Below, in pieces: positions 36,141-48,300 of a stretch of DNA of 64,000 nucleotides. The notes beneath the pieces are model-generated. The model had not been told where the DNA came from. It saw only the letters and a list, made by a program, of their open reading frames with translations, and did not search any database. Each line of letters begins with the position of its first letter. The first letter of the stretch is position 1. Both the position numbers and the translations under genes were made by a program. The stretch covers positions 14,231,330 to 14,295,329 of the forward strand of contig CM032663.1 of assembly GCA_019095985.1 (NCBI GenBank). Direction: 5' to 3'. This DNA comes from Streblospio benedicti. Taxonomy: Eukaryota; Annelida; Polychaeta; Spionida; Spionidae.

Positions 36141-39026
36141 GTCAAAAAGTCTCCAGTAAAATTAACGATAAACTTAATATTTCCTCGGCCTCATAGCAAG
36201 GAAGAAAGCAATAGAGTCTTGAGTTACATAATTATGTGGTCAAATTTGTATTTGAATATTTTATTATCAATATGTTGCGTTTGGTAAATGAAGGATTTAG
36301 AAGATGATATCTATGTGTCTGGTTTTACATTTGACGTGGCATTTATTTTGTCTATTGTAATAAACTCATTATATCATGGGCAAACAAAAACTAATATATA
36401 TTCATATAAGATAGATGACCCTTTTGGAAAACGCGTTCTTAATTTTCGAGGGGTATCAATCATCTTAAAAGTGTGTTTGAGAGCTGTGCATTGAGGAAAC
36501 CTTTTCTGTCCCATGATTAAACACACAAGTTTTCTGCCACCACATTTTATCTCATTTGCTGGAGTACTGTCATTGAGGCAATAAAACCCATGATAAACAA
36601 CAGGAATATGCTGTTTGGATCTTCTACGACTGGTACTGGTGGTGAAAGTACTTTTTCGTCGGCGGCGGCGGGCGGGCGACGCTGGGTGTGTCGGCGGCGG
36701 CACCCCGCCTGGAGGCACGACGCAACTACTTCCCCATAGAGCCAATCAAGGGCAGTGAGTGGTATTTTAGTGAGTGGTGAGTGAGTGGTCAGTGAATGGT
36801 CAGTGGGTGGACAGTTGGCTTTTCTGTCACGAAAACATTTTATCAGGACGGAAAAAGCTTGCATTTTGCAAGCTGTTCCGTTTTGAAATTGTAGATCTAT
36901 GATCGGATTTTCATAGTTGTATGGCCCAGAAAGTGCAGATTTGGGTTGACGGACACGGAAATAATATTTCTCTGAAAGAACTGTTGCAGTTCGAACAGAA
37001 TTAATTTTGTATCATTTTCTTGTGCTGTTTTTAAAGTTTATATACTAAACTAGCATTATTACTTTGAAGGTTTAGATTACCAAAAGTGTGATTTCTGGGC
37101 GTTTAAACATAAGACATGATGTATAATTTGTTGTGTATTTTGTAAACCTATAACTTTTGAATGCTTGAATTTGCAAACAAATCAATGTATATTATAAAAA
37201 AGTCTGGGACACAATGAAATCGTCATAAATATGTATTCAAGCAAAATATAATATTCACCATCACCATTATAACTCTAGACAAGTGATATTAGATGCCCAG
37301 TAAATTAGTTATCTTATCACATTATATGATTCTGGACTAAAATGAGTGTCATTTTCCTTTGAAAAATACACAATCACCATCCTTATCTATTCGGGCTTAT
37401 TACTTAGTTATGTGAATGAGAAAGCCGTGAAACCCACGATATGATAATCACACATGTACAAACATTGTGAGTGCGTTATGACTTATATTTTATTTTGTTT
37501 AAATTTTCTAATATGTGTCAAATTATGAATGATATATGACTATAAATATTAAAACAACTTTTCAAAAACAAGAAATTTAATTGTACAATACACTTTAATA
37601 TGCATCGATATAATTCAAATGAAACAATGAATAAAAAATATACAATTATTATACAAATCGCTTTGAAGAAATATCTCAAAATTTCTCTTACAACCATCAA
37701 ATTCTAAGTTCTACTAAATACCAAATATTGTTTGGCGGGACATCGTTTGATGATCCTAAATTACTAAATATCAACGCTGCGTGTCAAAATTCCCGCTCAA
37801 ATCATATATTCTGATCTACAGTTCAGTAATTGTCTATGGAATCTCTTGAGTATGGGATGTGGTTTTTAAAAAATCACACCTTTTTATACTATCGAGTCAT
37901 TGTGAGATCTACATTTGGAAGTACATGCAGAACGTGATCAAGTGCACATTCTATCATTCCGTGCAAAAATCACCGCCAATAACCCACGCTGATTGGTCAA
38001 TCTCCGTGCTCAATTTTGCGATGGAAAACACGCTCCCCCCAAAAACCACGGCGCTAGTCTAATCTCCTCACAATATCAATACAGCCGCTGACGTAGTAAG
38101 GCGTGTTTCGTTGTTGGGAGAGCAACAGTTTAGACTAACGCCTCCGCGCGCTCAAAACTGTAGGAATTGACGTCTCCGCGCACTCAAAACAAACAAAATT
38201 GACTTGAATGTTGAATGTTATAATATGATTTATTTTAAAAATAAAATGGATTTTTTAGTCATGATAGAATGGTGATTGACTGATTTATCCCATATTGACG
38301 TCTGATTTACTTCCTGGTATCTTTATAATTGACATCCAATCTCGTGGTCAATTCCTACAGAGTCTATAGCGACAAATAACACAGCCTGCGATGTTGTAGT
38401 GTAGGCTACACGGGGTCGTAACGCTTTGTCCCACACATGATATTATAAATTAACAAACATTTAGAAAATGCCATGATGATGTCAAAAATGTCTTTTTCGT
38501 GCATTTTTTAAGAAAGAGACATCGTAGTTGGTCCACAGAATGCGTTTCTTACAATAATGTATGTGGAAAATTATTTAGTTTGCAACGTGGTATTAGCATG
38601 TCTGCTTTATTTATGTTGATAATGGCAATTAACCCCTTTAAAACCTTGTAAGAAAATCCACTTGTTAACATTTTTATTTGACTCCAGCCATTCTGTTACA
38701 TGGTAGACACACATCTTTGGCTAATAACTGATTTTATATGTATTTACTCACTTTATATATTCAAATTTTCATATTTTACCTATTTTAAAAGGTTTCGAAT
38801 TTTATATTCCGAATTAAATCATGGTATGTTATAACGACCTCGTGCGTTATGAATAAAACTTATTTGACAATATTTTGATTGTGCCATGGTAATGGAAGTA
38901 CGGGTACTTAAAAAATGGCTTAATTATTTCAAATTAGGTGTTTTAGTAATTGTATTGCTATGATTATTTTGTTTAAAAATGCTATTTTAACTTACTATAT
39001 TTGTACAACTATATCACACATTTACA
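36141..39026. other. Intergenic, one short GC-rich island, no gene supported
   Basis: Mostly AT-rich. A GGC/CGG-rich patch of about 100 bp (36650-36750) stands out, and open frames cross it on both strands with no family resemblance. The remainder shows nothing recognisable. Confidence 0.5.
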
Positions 39027-39374
39027 CTAGAGGATAGGAGGAAGAATCTAAGACTCACGTTTATGTACAAGGTGGTGGAAGGGTTGGTGCCGGCTATCCC
39101 AGCACCTGATTTCCTGGTTCCAGCTAAGTCAGGACGTCGACGTATAAAGGCTAAATCATTTAATGAATACAGCTGTTCAAACATTGTTGAGCGTTCCGTA
39201 CGCCTCAATAGCAAACCGTTCATGCCCCCAAGTGCTTGGACGCCTCAGTATAAGAACTCATTCTTTGTACGAACAGTTATTGACTGGAACTCTCTCCCAG
39301 AGGAGATAATCCAGTCTGAGAACGTCGAGCAGTTCAAAGCTGCCATTGACTGTCCACGCATGCAGCAGTAGAGA
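39027..39374 (+). mobile_element. LINE ORF2 C-terminal fragment
   Basis: The open frame of about 115 residues reads LEDRRKNLRLTFMYKVVEGL, then VPAIPAPDFLVP, then NSFFVRTVIDWNSLPEEII and ENVEQFKAAI before the stop. This is the characteristic tail of CR1/Jockey-type reverse transcriptases (RR..RL.MLYKI..GLV.IP ... FF.RTI.DWN.LP ... FK). The rest of the element is absent, as expected from 5' truncation. Poly-A was not seen. Confidence 0.85.
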
Positions 39375-42300
39375 GCACTTCCCCGCTGCCATCGCGCCTG
39401 TTCAGGACCTCAAGCAGCGTTACAGATACAGATATTTATTATATTACGCTTTACAGTTGCTTCCTGGTATATTGATAATTAACATATACAGAAACTTTAC
39501 ACCTTTTGGGTCGTGCTACATTAAATTTGTGGCGCGTTAAATTCATTACTCCAACTATTATCAAGTAGGTGAGGATGAAGGTGACGGGAGGGTTATTCCG
39601 CAAAAAATGGGTACGGGTGTGCCATTTCGAACGTTGAAACGATACTCATTTTCTCACATTCTCATTGGTTGAGGCCGTGAAATGTATTCGTCGAGATTAG
39701 GACTCTATGAATGAGGGGTCAATTTCAATAGCTTGTGAATTGAATAAAAACACTGAATAAAGAGAAATAAATCAGGATCCGCTTTCTGGACTTTTAGGGA
39801 GCAGGCGACGACATGGGACCTGATGTCTGGGGCTGATGATGGGCAATGTAAAAATATCTGCACTTGTTTTAGTTTGTGGGGGTAACATTGGTTGGACCAG
39901 CAATTTTGCTCTGAATAAAAATGGATTGTCATTCACCATTTTACATAATTTTATTTTTGCCTAATAAATACTTGAACACGTGAAAGCGCATCAATCCACA
40001 ACGACAAAATACAAAGTACATTGAACCACAAGCCTACACACAGTAGCAACGCATATTACACACTTTTTTTCTCATGAAAATAATCATTTTGTCTTCATCT
40101 TGGATTGAGATAGTTATAACTTCCAACGTGATAAAAATCAATAAAAAACAATCGCATAGTAATTATTATGAACATTCAATTTTCCCCACATTCTCTGTCT
40201 TTTAATAGGCTTTCATGTACACATGTACGCGTGAGGCATACATTGGGCAATTGTCCGTAGGTATAAAAACTGCCCCCCCCCCCTTACACATACACGCAAT
40301 TAAAGTAAGCACATTACGGTATTTCTGATCGTTTACATACAGCCCCTCAAAATTGGTTTGCAGAATTACATACCAACATAACAATAACAATAACATAAAT
40401 GTAAGTGGCTATCTCATGTAATCAGATAAATAGGTCCAAAGTTACATGGCCGTATTATCCACCAAACTTGATGAACTAGTACGGTCCCGCCTGAGTTCTA
40501 CAGTACGCTCGCCCTCATCTTCACGAATCGTCGGTTCCCGTGTCCCCGCCGGGCCTGGCACTGGGGAGGGCGAGCGGGATTCCAGAACCCGCTTACTGAT
40601 CCTTACTCCCACCTAACTTCCTGAGGAACAAACAACAAGTCCTAATGAATTGTATGACTCCAAACCGCGCTCATCATCTACTAATATAACGTGTAGACTA
40701 GACATATACAATCACTCCGCCCATAAGCATAAGATTGAATTTTGAAGTGATTTAATTAAATACACAACAATGTCTAATACTTAGAAATAATGGATGCATC
40801 CGACAGTGAAGCTACGTACATTTTTTAATTGCTAATGTGTTATATTCACCCGAAATTAACTTTCGGACGACCCATAATTTTTCTATCAATCAAAAAAATC
40901 GGTTTACTGTTATGTACATGAGGTTACAGTCATATATAAATATAAACAATAATTTATAGGACGCTGATCTTTCTTTACAAAGTTTTATATGTGGCAATTA
41001 TAAAAGTAAAGTTAAATACTATATATCATCGACGTTGGATTTGACAAAACATTACAACTAGTTTCCCCAATTTAATATGATATTTAAAACAGTCTAAAAG
41101 ATCAAGGAATACATTAAAAATAACCGGACATAACGGGCTCCAAACTTTAATATGAGGATTAGTCAAATTGTACAACGTCATTAATGTTTGATATTATCTA
41201 AATTTTATACTAAACCTTCTATTTTATTATCCAGATAAATTTACTACACATTGCATTAGGCCTATCATTGTACAACACAAAACACCTTGGTTAAGCCTAT
41301 GCTTGGTCTAATAATGGAGGTTCACTGTAGATTCACTTTGGAGGGACCATAATAACTGGTATATTATATATAGGAGGTAATTTCATAGAGGGGTTCTTAT
41401 TTAGAGGTTGCAGTGCATGGATGATAATATTTAATGGCATCAATCATTTTCCATAACTTAATGGGAATATGATTAATGCATGAGTTGGCACAGGGAATAT
41501 GTCAGTATTATCAATGTACGTGTAGACTATACAATAATTGGTGTTCAGGCAATGTAGTCAAAACATGTGTGTTTTTTCGTTTTTTTGTTTTTATTATTAG
41601 TTTTCCGTACAAACATACATTGTACATGCTGAAGCATAATATTAACTTCATATTGTTATTTACATACAAAATATTGCACAATTATCGTTAACACAAGTTC
41701 AACACACAATTAGAGCAAATAGCACAAGTTCTACGTCTGTTTGCAAACTTTCATTCAATACATTCAGTAGCAAGTGAACAAACGCGCTATTTAGAATGAC
41801 GACAACCGTTTTGGAAAATATATCAGCACTCCAAACAAGAACATAAATTACACTCACAAAAATCATTATCTAAAATAAAGGAAACTTCAACCATTCTCTC
41901 AAGCTTACTTAGTATCGCATGCAGCACCTAGACTGCTTTCATTGAGCGATCGTGAGCCTCGTATATTATAACGATGAAAACATTTTCAAATTAGTAATTA
42001 GTTAATTTAGTGGGACACGCCGATCATTTCACGTCAATGGAACTCCATTATGGGTTTCACACCTTTCCCATTCACAATTTCACACAACCCTGAAAGTCCG
42101 ATGTTCATGGTATTGATTCCAATAAGTAATAAGTCCTAATAGATAAGGATGATAGAACTCATACATTAGATTTCTGAGCTTTTGGGGAATATAAAATAGC
42201 ACAAAAACCCCATGCCAGCGGATTTTTATAGTCCATAGGCATTACCCCGAAGAATGAAAATAATATATATATGTGAACTTGAAAATCCAGGCTACGATGT

Positions 42301-43014
42301 AACCTTATTTATTGATGTCTGCCATAGGACTTCCACTGACATGTAGCCGTCTACGTCAACATTACCAAGACCAGAAATGATTGAGCATATTTGAGGCCTG
42401 ATATCAACTTATGAATAACATAAATATACTTCGGAATACACCAAAAGTTTCTTTCTTTCACGTTATTGTCGTTACATCCACTGAAGTGTGAGATTTTTCT
42501 TTTTTTTTCAATTGTCAGCTACGTATCGAGCAGTTAATAGCACATTCATTCCTGGTTTTTATCTTCTTTCTATCAATTATCGAATGTATCATAACGCGTC
42601 ATTGTTTTACCTTTTTTGAGATGAATCAATCTCAACTTGCTTTCTAAAATCTATAGTGTAACAATAAACTTTAGCAAATATTGTGGAGTCAATAAGATAT
42701 AATATATCCTGTTGCATAATTTGAAATCTGCACCCAACTAATAACTGATATCAATATGTTCTTAACAAATACGCCGTACGGGGGGTGGGTGTGGGTGTAG
42801 CGGGCTTGTGTTGTTTCGATTTTCAAGTTTAAGTTTGTAACATCGCAACGTTTTCTGCGTCCATATATACAGACGCATTGTTCAACTATACTCCCGGCAG
42901 TTCGTATAAGTGGGTGGTCCAATGCACATACTACGGGGGCCAAGTGTTTAACAGTGTTTAATCATCGCCAAGGCCCCACTAATGGATTGGTTAAGACTGC
43001 CATGTCGTTGTCAT
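39375..43014. other. Intergenic, no gene seen
   Basis: AT-rich. It includes a poly-C tract near 40273-40283 and a GC-rich hairpin at 40506-40576. A block near 41300-41420 (GGTTCACTGTAG, AGAGGGGTTCTTATTTAGAGG) may be a very old relic of the TACAGTA MITE family. Confidence 0.5.
40506..40576. other. GC-rich hairpin with perfect 11-bp stem
   Basis: CGCTCGCCCTC (40506-40516) is followed 49 bases later by its exact reverse complement GAGGGCGAGCG (40566-40576). The loop is GC-rich, in contrast with the AT-rich surroundings. It could be a structured RNA or the remains of an inverted-repeat transposon end. No terminal A/B boxes were seen. Confidence 0.5.
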
Positions 43015-43015
43015 C

Positions 43016-43183
43016 GTCTGAGCATAGGCAGATCCATGGAGGGGGGGGGGCGCCCCCCCACCCCTTTTCCCACCAAAATACTTCATTTTCATAGGGTTTT
43101 TCATGAAATCCCGTAAGTGCGCCCCCTCTTTTCCTTAAGTGCGCCCCCCCTTTTCCAAAAACCTGGATCTGCCTATGTCTGAG
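43016..43183. mobile_element. hAT-like MITE with target-site duplication
   Basis: The element (about 43023-43176) starts ATAGGCAGATCC and ends GGATCTGCCTAT, a perfect 12-bp inverted repeat. It is flanked on both sides by GTCTGAG (43016-43022 and 43177-43183), and the next bases extend this to 7 of 8 matches, the length expected for hAT transposition. The inside is dominated by C and G runs and is non-coding. Confidence 0.8.
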
Positions 43184-43625
43184 GGTAGCCGCCGAGACCG
43201 TGTACCAGTCCTGACGCTGTGTAGATGCAGAGGTCACTTTTAGCCAGGAGGACCATGGCTTTGTTCATGATCTACTCTGGTGGGGTGCCTAGGAGTGGGC
43301 GACAACGTACCACTCTACCGTGGTCCTGGCCCCAGGCTGATCTGGGTCTGGACGGGACCACCGGTCCTTGCCTCTGGCTGCTGCGATCCCTGGCATCGAC
43401 CCCGCAAAGTCGTGCCTTACAGCAATGGACGCCTAAGGTTCCTGGACGTGTGGCAGCCGCATGCCCCAGCCCAGCTGCCTTGGAGCTCCCAACGTTGTTC
43501 CCCATGCCCTGGATAAGGCAACGAGCTTCCCCTGCGGTCCCGAATTCCTGATCAACGGCATTCCCGGTTGGTCCCCAACGTCGACCTGGATCTTTATCTT
43601 ACAAATTGAGCTCGCTTTTTGCTCC
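43184..43625. other. Unidentified GC-rich block, possibly decayed gene or repeat
   Basis: About 440 bp clearly more GC-rich than the flanks, with overlapping open frames of 65-108 codons on both strands. None reads as a known family, and plausible-looking stretches change frame. The hAT-like MITE interrupts its left edge. It could be a pseudogene, a repeat, or an exon of a fast-evolving gene. Confidence 0.35.
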
Positions 43626-45312
43626 GTATCCTTAACGCTCACACGCATGAGTAGGTGACATCCATTACTAATAAGACCCTCTGTGATCTTACTATTTATA
43701 TAACACACAAGTTTTCACTATTGCTGATTATAACGAAGCTAAACACTTACTGATTAAGACCGGTATCACACAGGATTGCTCCCCCACCCCCCACGACATC
43801 AGATTAGAAACTTAAAATTCCCTGCTTTAAATTTTGGGTACTGGTTGGAGCTTCATGTAAATTTAACATGAAGGTGCTGTATCAGCAGATTACAAAGCAG
43901 AATTGGAGCTCATAGGTGACTAAGTGACGTCTTATTAGCGACGTATTGGTGGCTTACTATATAAAGAGCGTAAATGTAGCCGACTCTCTTCTGTATAGCG
44001 GCAAATCAGCGAAAATCAAACGTCGCACCGGGAGCTTACTAACATCGGAATGAACATGTAAGGAGCATGCTGTCGTACTGGAAGATTTTGCAGTATTTTT
44101 AATACGATGTCAGTACGCAACCACCGAATTTAGCCTTTGTGACCTAGGCATTAGCGTTCCTTCCCTTTCCATGATTTTGCAGCATTAATGCAATTACGAA
44201 GCAACACAGTTATGACATTCCGACTACGCATCTTCACAGATGGTATCATTATTCATGCCCACTACCGTTCTAAAACCTGCTTTACACATTAGCAAATTCC
44301 ACATACGTAGCTCTACGTGCACTGGCGAACTGGCAAATTTGCAAGGAAATTTTGAACACGTTCAAAATTCATTAACGAATTTGCAGATTGGTTAAAGTTC
44401 GCTACAAACAGTTACGCCGTGTCGAGGGATCGTAGAACATTCGCATATATTAGTAACAATTCGTTTAGCTCATTAATTGGCTGCACCATGCATTTTACTA
44501 CGTCCTGTGTCACCACAATAATACGCACAAAATAGAGATTTTCCTAAAATTCGCGTGGGTGCCTTGGAAGAGTTCGCCAACGATCGCTTATGTGTAAAGC
44601 GGGGGACATTGATGTTACAGATTCTCGACAGTGCTGATGAGACCATAGTTGTAGGACCAACCCTATGCATTTTAAAGAGAAGAATCCACAAAAAACATTC
44701 CTTTAGCTCGATAGCTATCGCGTGAGCTCATGTATCAATAAAATGTTGATTAAATCACTCAAAATAGGTTCATTTATCGTGAAAATGCCATATTCCGGTA
44801 TTTACGACGAGGGCACGAGCTTGTAGCCCCATAATCGTTAATGGTGTCTACGAATAATATCATATTCTTGAAACCTCCGCTCATGATGTATGTTGCAATC
44901 ATTAGTAACTATATGATTCAATAATATATTGAATGTTGTGCTGTAAATAGGTTCGTTTATCAAGAAAACATCACATTATGATAGTTATGATATTTGTGGA
45001 GCCTATAATCGTTTTCGGTGCGTGCGCACATTTTCATGACGTCACACGCATATGGGCGGGGCTCTGAGTTCACGTGGCGGTACGGAGTTGCGACAACCAA
45101 TTAAAGGTGTACACATTTCACCTCTTGGTGACGGCTGTTGATGTGATTTGCTATTGGGATGAACGTCTATACCGAGCAAGTGCGGACACATGGGTCAATC
45201 CAACATTCTACTCTATACTCAGATAGAACTATACGCAGTAACGCATAAAGTAAGAGAGTTGGATTGCAAAACGTACCAAACTTAGAGAGATTTTGACTTT
45301 GGACATTCCGAC
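43626..45312. other. Upstream region of the EGF-ZP gene, no gene seen
   Basis: No supported coding exon. The promoter of the downstream gene should lie in the last few hundred bases, but no clear TATA box or initiator could be chosen. Confidence 0.5.
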
Positions 45313-48300
45313 ATGAAGTTTATTCTCTTCACTGCGGTATTGCTGGGAATCTGTACATGTTCCCAAGCAGTGTTACCAGAAACATTGACGGGTAAGTAGA
45401 GTTTAGATTTTACGATAATGTTTTTTTAAACGATAGTTGGAGAACTGCACTTATTTGCGTAGTTAAAATAAAAATAAGAATATAACAATCGGAATTGTGA
45501 ATTTTCTGAGTCTAATAGTAGCCCCACATTAAACACCCGGAATGTATGGACATTTGTGCTAGTGGTCGATTGTCTCACATATTTCGTGTCATTCTCGTGG
45601 CACTGATGCAGGCGAGGGCCAATGCCGATGCATGCATAGATTTTCGGCCAGTTTTGACACCAAGTCTGATGTTAGCTTATCATACGGAAACAAGAACAGA
45701 AACAGAAAACTCTAACGGTTAGCTGAGGAAATGTATATGCCCCCCCCCAATAATTCCTCTAATCGTGCAATGTAATCTGTAAGTTGTGCAAATATTACGT
45801 TACAAGACATAGGGTTACAATCTGCCGAAAGGTACATTTTAGCAGTGCGGGGTTTCCTTTCTGTGCAGTGTCTACGGCTGATAAATGACGTTCACTACAA
45901 ACGGTCAGCTGCATATTAGACCGACTATATTTAAGGGTCTAGATGGGATGTGTGGGGTTGGGGGTTGGGGGTGGGCGTCCTCTTCCTTCACACTTAAATT
46001 CTAGCTCATTTCCCATACCACACTAAATTTTGTTTTTTTTTTTCATTTTTTCATGAACTTGAAATAGTCTCAGTGCAATCACAACATAACTTCTCTATCT
46101 AAATATTGGTTTATATAGGTGTTTTGATTTGGTTTTCAATTTAAGTACAAATTATTTTAGGCAAATCTATAGTATTAGTTCTTTCTTAGATTTTTTCAAC
46201 ATCATAGGTGATGAGTGGCATTGAGTGCGCAAGTAGCTGGGTCGTATTCAGGGAATTTATTCAAAAGTATTTTAGGGCTTTTAATTCCTTGAAGAAGAAG
46301 ATCAACTGAAACTCTTGTTTTGTTTGAAATAGTTCCTTACATGTAATTTCTTTATCAATGTGTTGAACATCTAAAGCACTTTTTGTGTGCATTGCAATGA
46401 ACTCACACTCGTCTTCCAATTTAGATCAGCAAGCTTCCATTGTCACATTTTCTGTTGTTTCTTCACTTCCTCAAAGTTTTTTTCATGCATCCCAAACGAT
46501 ATAGATATTTTTCTAATTTTTCATTTTTCTGAGAAAAATCAGTAGTTCCTGACACTTCCTGTAAAAGGTGAACCTAACTTGCCATTTTATTTGAAGTTCA
46601 TGAATTCAAGTTTCAATCTCAATAAGGGAGGCAGCAAACTGCAAAGTTGTTTGGGTGAAGATAAGCTTGGCGAATATATTGTATCACCTTAGACGAAAAT
46701 GATCCATACATGGACTGTAAACTACAAGTCCTCATTGCAAGCGAGGGCCAATGCTGATGCATGCATAGATTTTCGGCCAGTTTTGACACTAAGTCTGATG
46801 TTAGTGGTTAGTGGTATGATTTGTGGTCCTCAATAGCTCCGTCGTTAGAGCGCACGACCTGAAAACGTGATTTGCCTGCGTCGCAAGTTCTGGCCCCGGT
46901 CATGGCAGACACAGTGTCGCCAAAACCGTTACGTCGTGCGTCTGCCACTGAGTTGCTGATTTCCACACAGCACATCGCCACAGTACACATGTTACTACTA
47001 GACGGTGGCGACGCCAAGCGGGAGGTTCGAAACCTCGTTAACAGGCGTGTCCCGTGTAGAGGAGAGCCAGCCTGCCCTGGAGATCCATGCACCAACACCA
47101 CGTACGTGGCCTCCCTCTGCTATAATCATCAAAATTGATGGCTGCAGAGTACAAACGAACAAACAAAAAACAACCCAAAACAAACAAGAGCGTATTTATT
47201 GAGTGGCAATGTTCACATGACTAGGGTGGCTTCAGGAGTCCCACAGGGTACTGCACTCGATCCACTGCTATTTGTGTATTATTAATGATTTAAATTACCA
47301 AGCGCTGGCGCTCACTCGTGATTCCCTACAGATATGATATTTCTCATATCACACCCAATATGATAACCCTTTTCTCACACTCCACCCTAGAAATCAAATC
47401 ATAAACATATATATTTTATTATTTAAACCGGACAATTCATTGTCAGCAGTGCAGCATATGCAAATAAGCTTGCAACATAAAAATGAACTCAATTCAAGAG
47501 ATGGTTAAAAGGTCACTAAACACGGTCTATGCATATAAGTAAAGTCATTTTACCCACCTTTGTGGGCTGTTACATCTGAGAGGGGTAGGCTGTATTTTTA
47601 AATACACATTTTACTTCTGAAACTTTAAAAACTTTTTATTTAAAACTTTAAGAAATAGATATTTTACTGCTAGTGAAATAGAATAAAGTTGTTATGTAAA
47701 ACAGAATTAAATAATGTTTGCACCACAAAATTGAAAATAAATGTTTTAGCCAAAGTCAAACAACCTGGCCCCCTCTCAGATAATCAACTCGTCATCTGAG
47801 AGGGGTAGGTAGTTTTTTAGAATGAATATTTTACTTCTGAATATTTTCAAAGTAAACATTTTACTGCTAGTGAAGCACAATATAGTTATGATGTTAAACG
47901 GCAAAAACTAATGTTTGTTCCACAAAGTTGAAAATAACTAGTTCTGCCAAAGACAAACAACCTAACCCCCCTCAGATAATCAACTCGTCCTGTGATGAGG
48001 AATCATAGCAAACATCACACCACTTCTTTTGACCAATCAGCGAGCTTTATAGCACGAGTTGTAAATATTGTAGTAAAAGTGGGCGTAGTCTAATTACTAC
48101 GATGACCATATTTGGGGGATGTGAGATGAGGTATTGGGGGATGTGAGATGAGGTATATCATCACCGCCATTCTTTCATATATAGACCCTGGACTGTGAGA
48201 ATGTGTATTATGCCCGCAGTAACATTTCATGCATTATATTTCATATATCATCTATATATAATTATGAAGACATGGGCGTGGTCATCGTTGTTTTTTTAAT

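Noticed and set aside
46826-46910. A functional tRNA gene
   Set aside because: A and B boxes are present, but acceptor and anticodon stems do not pair properly and a SINE body follows.
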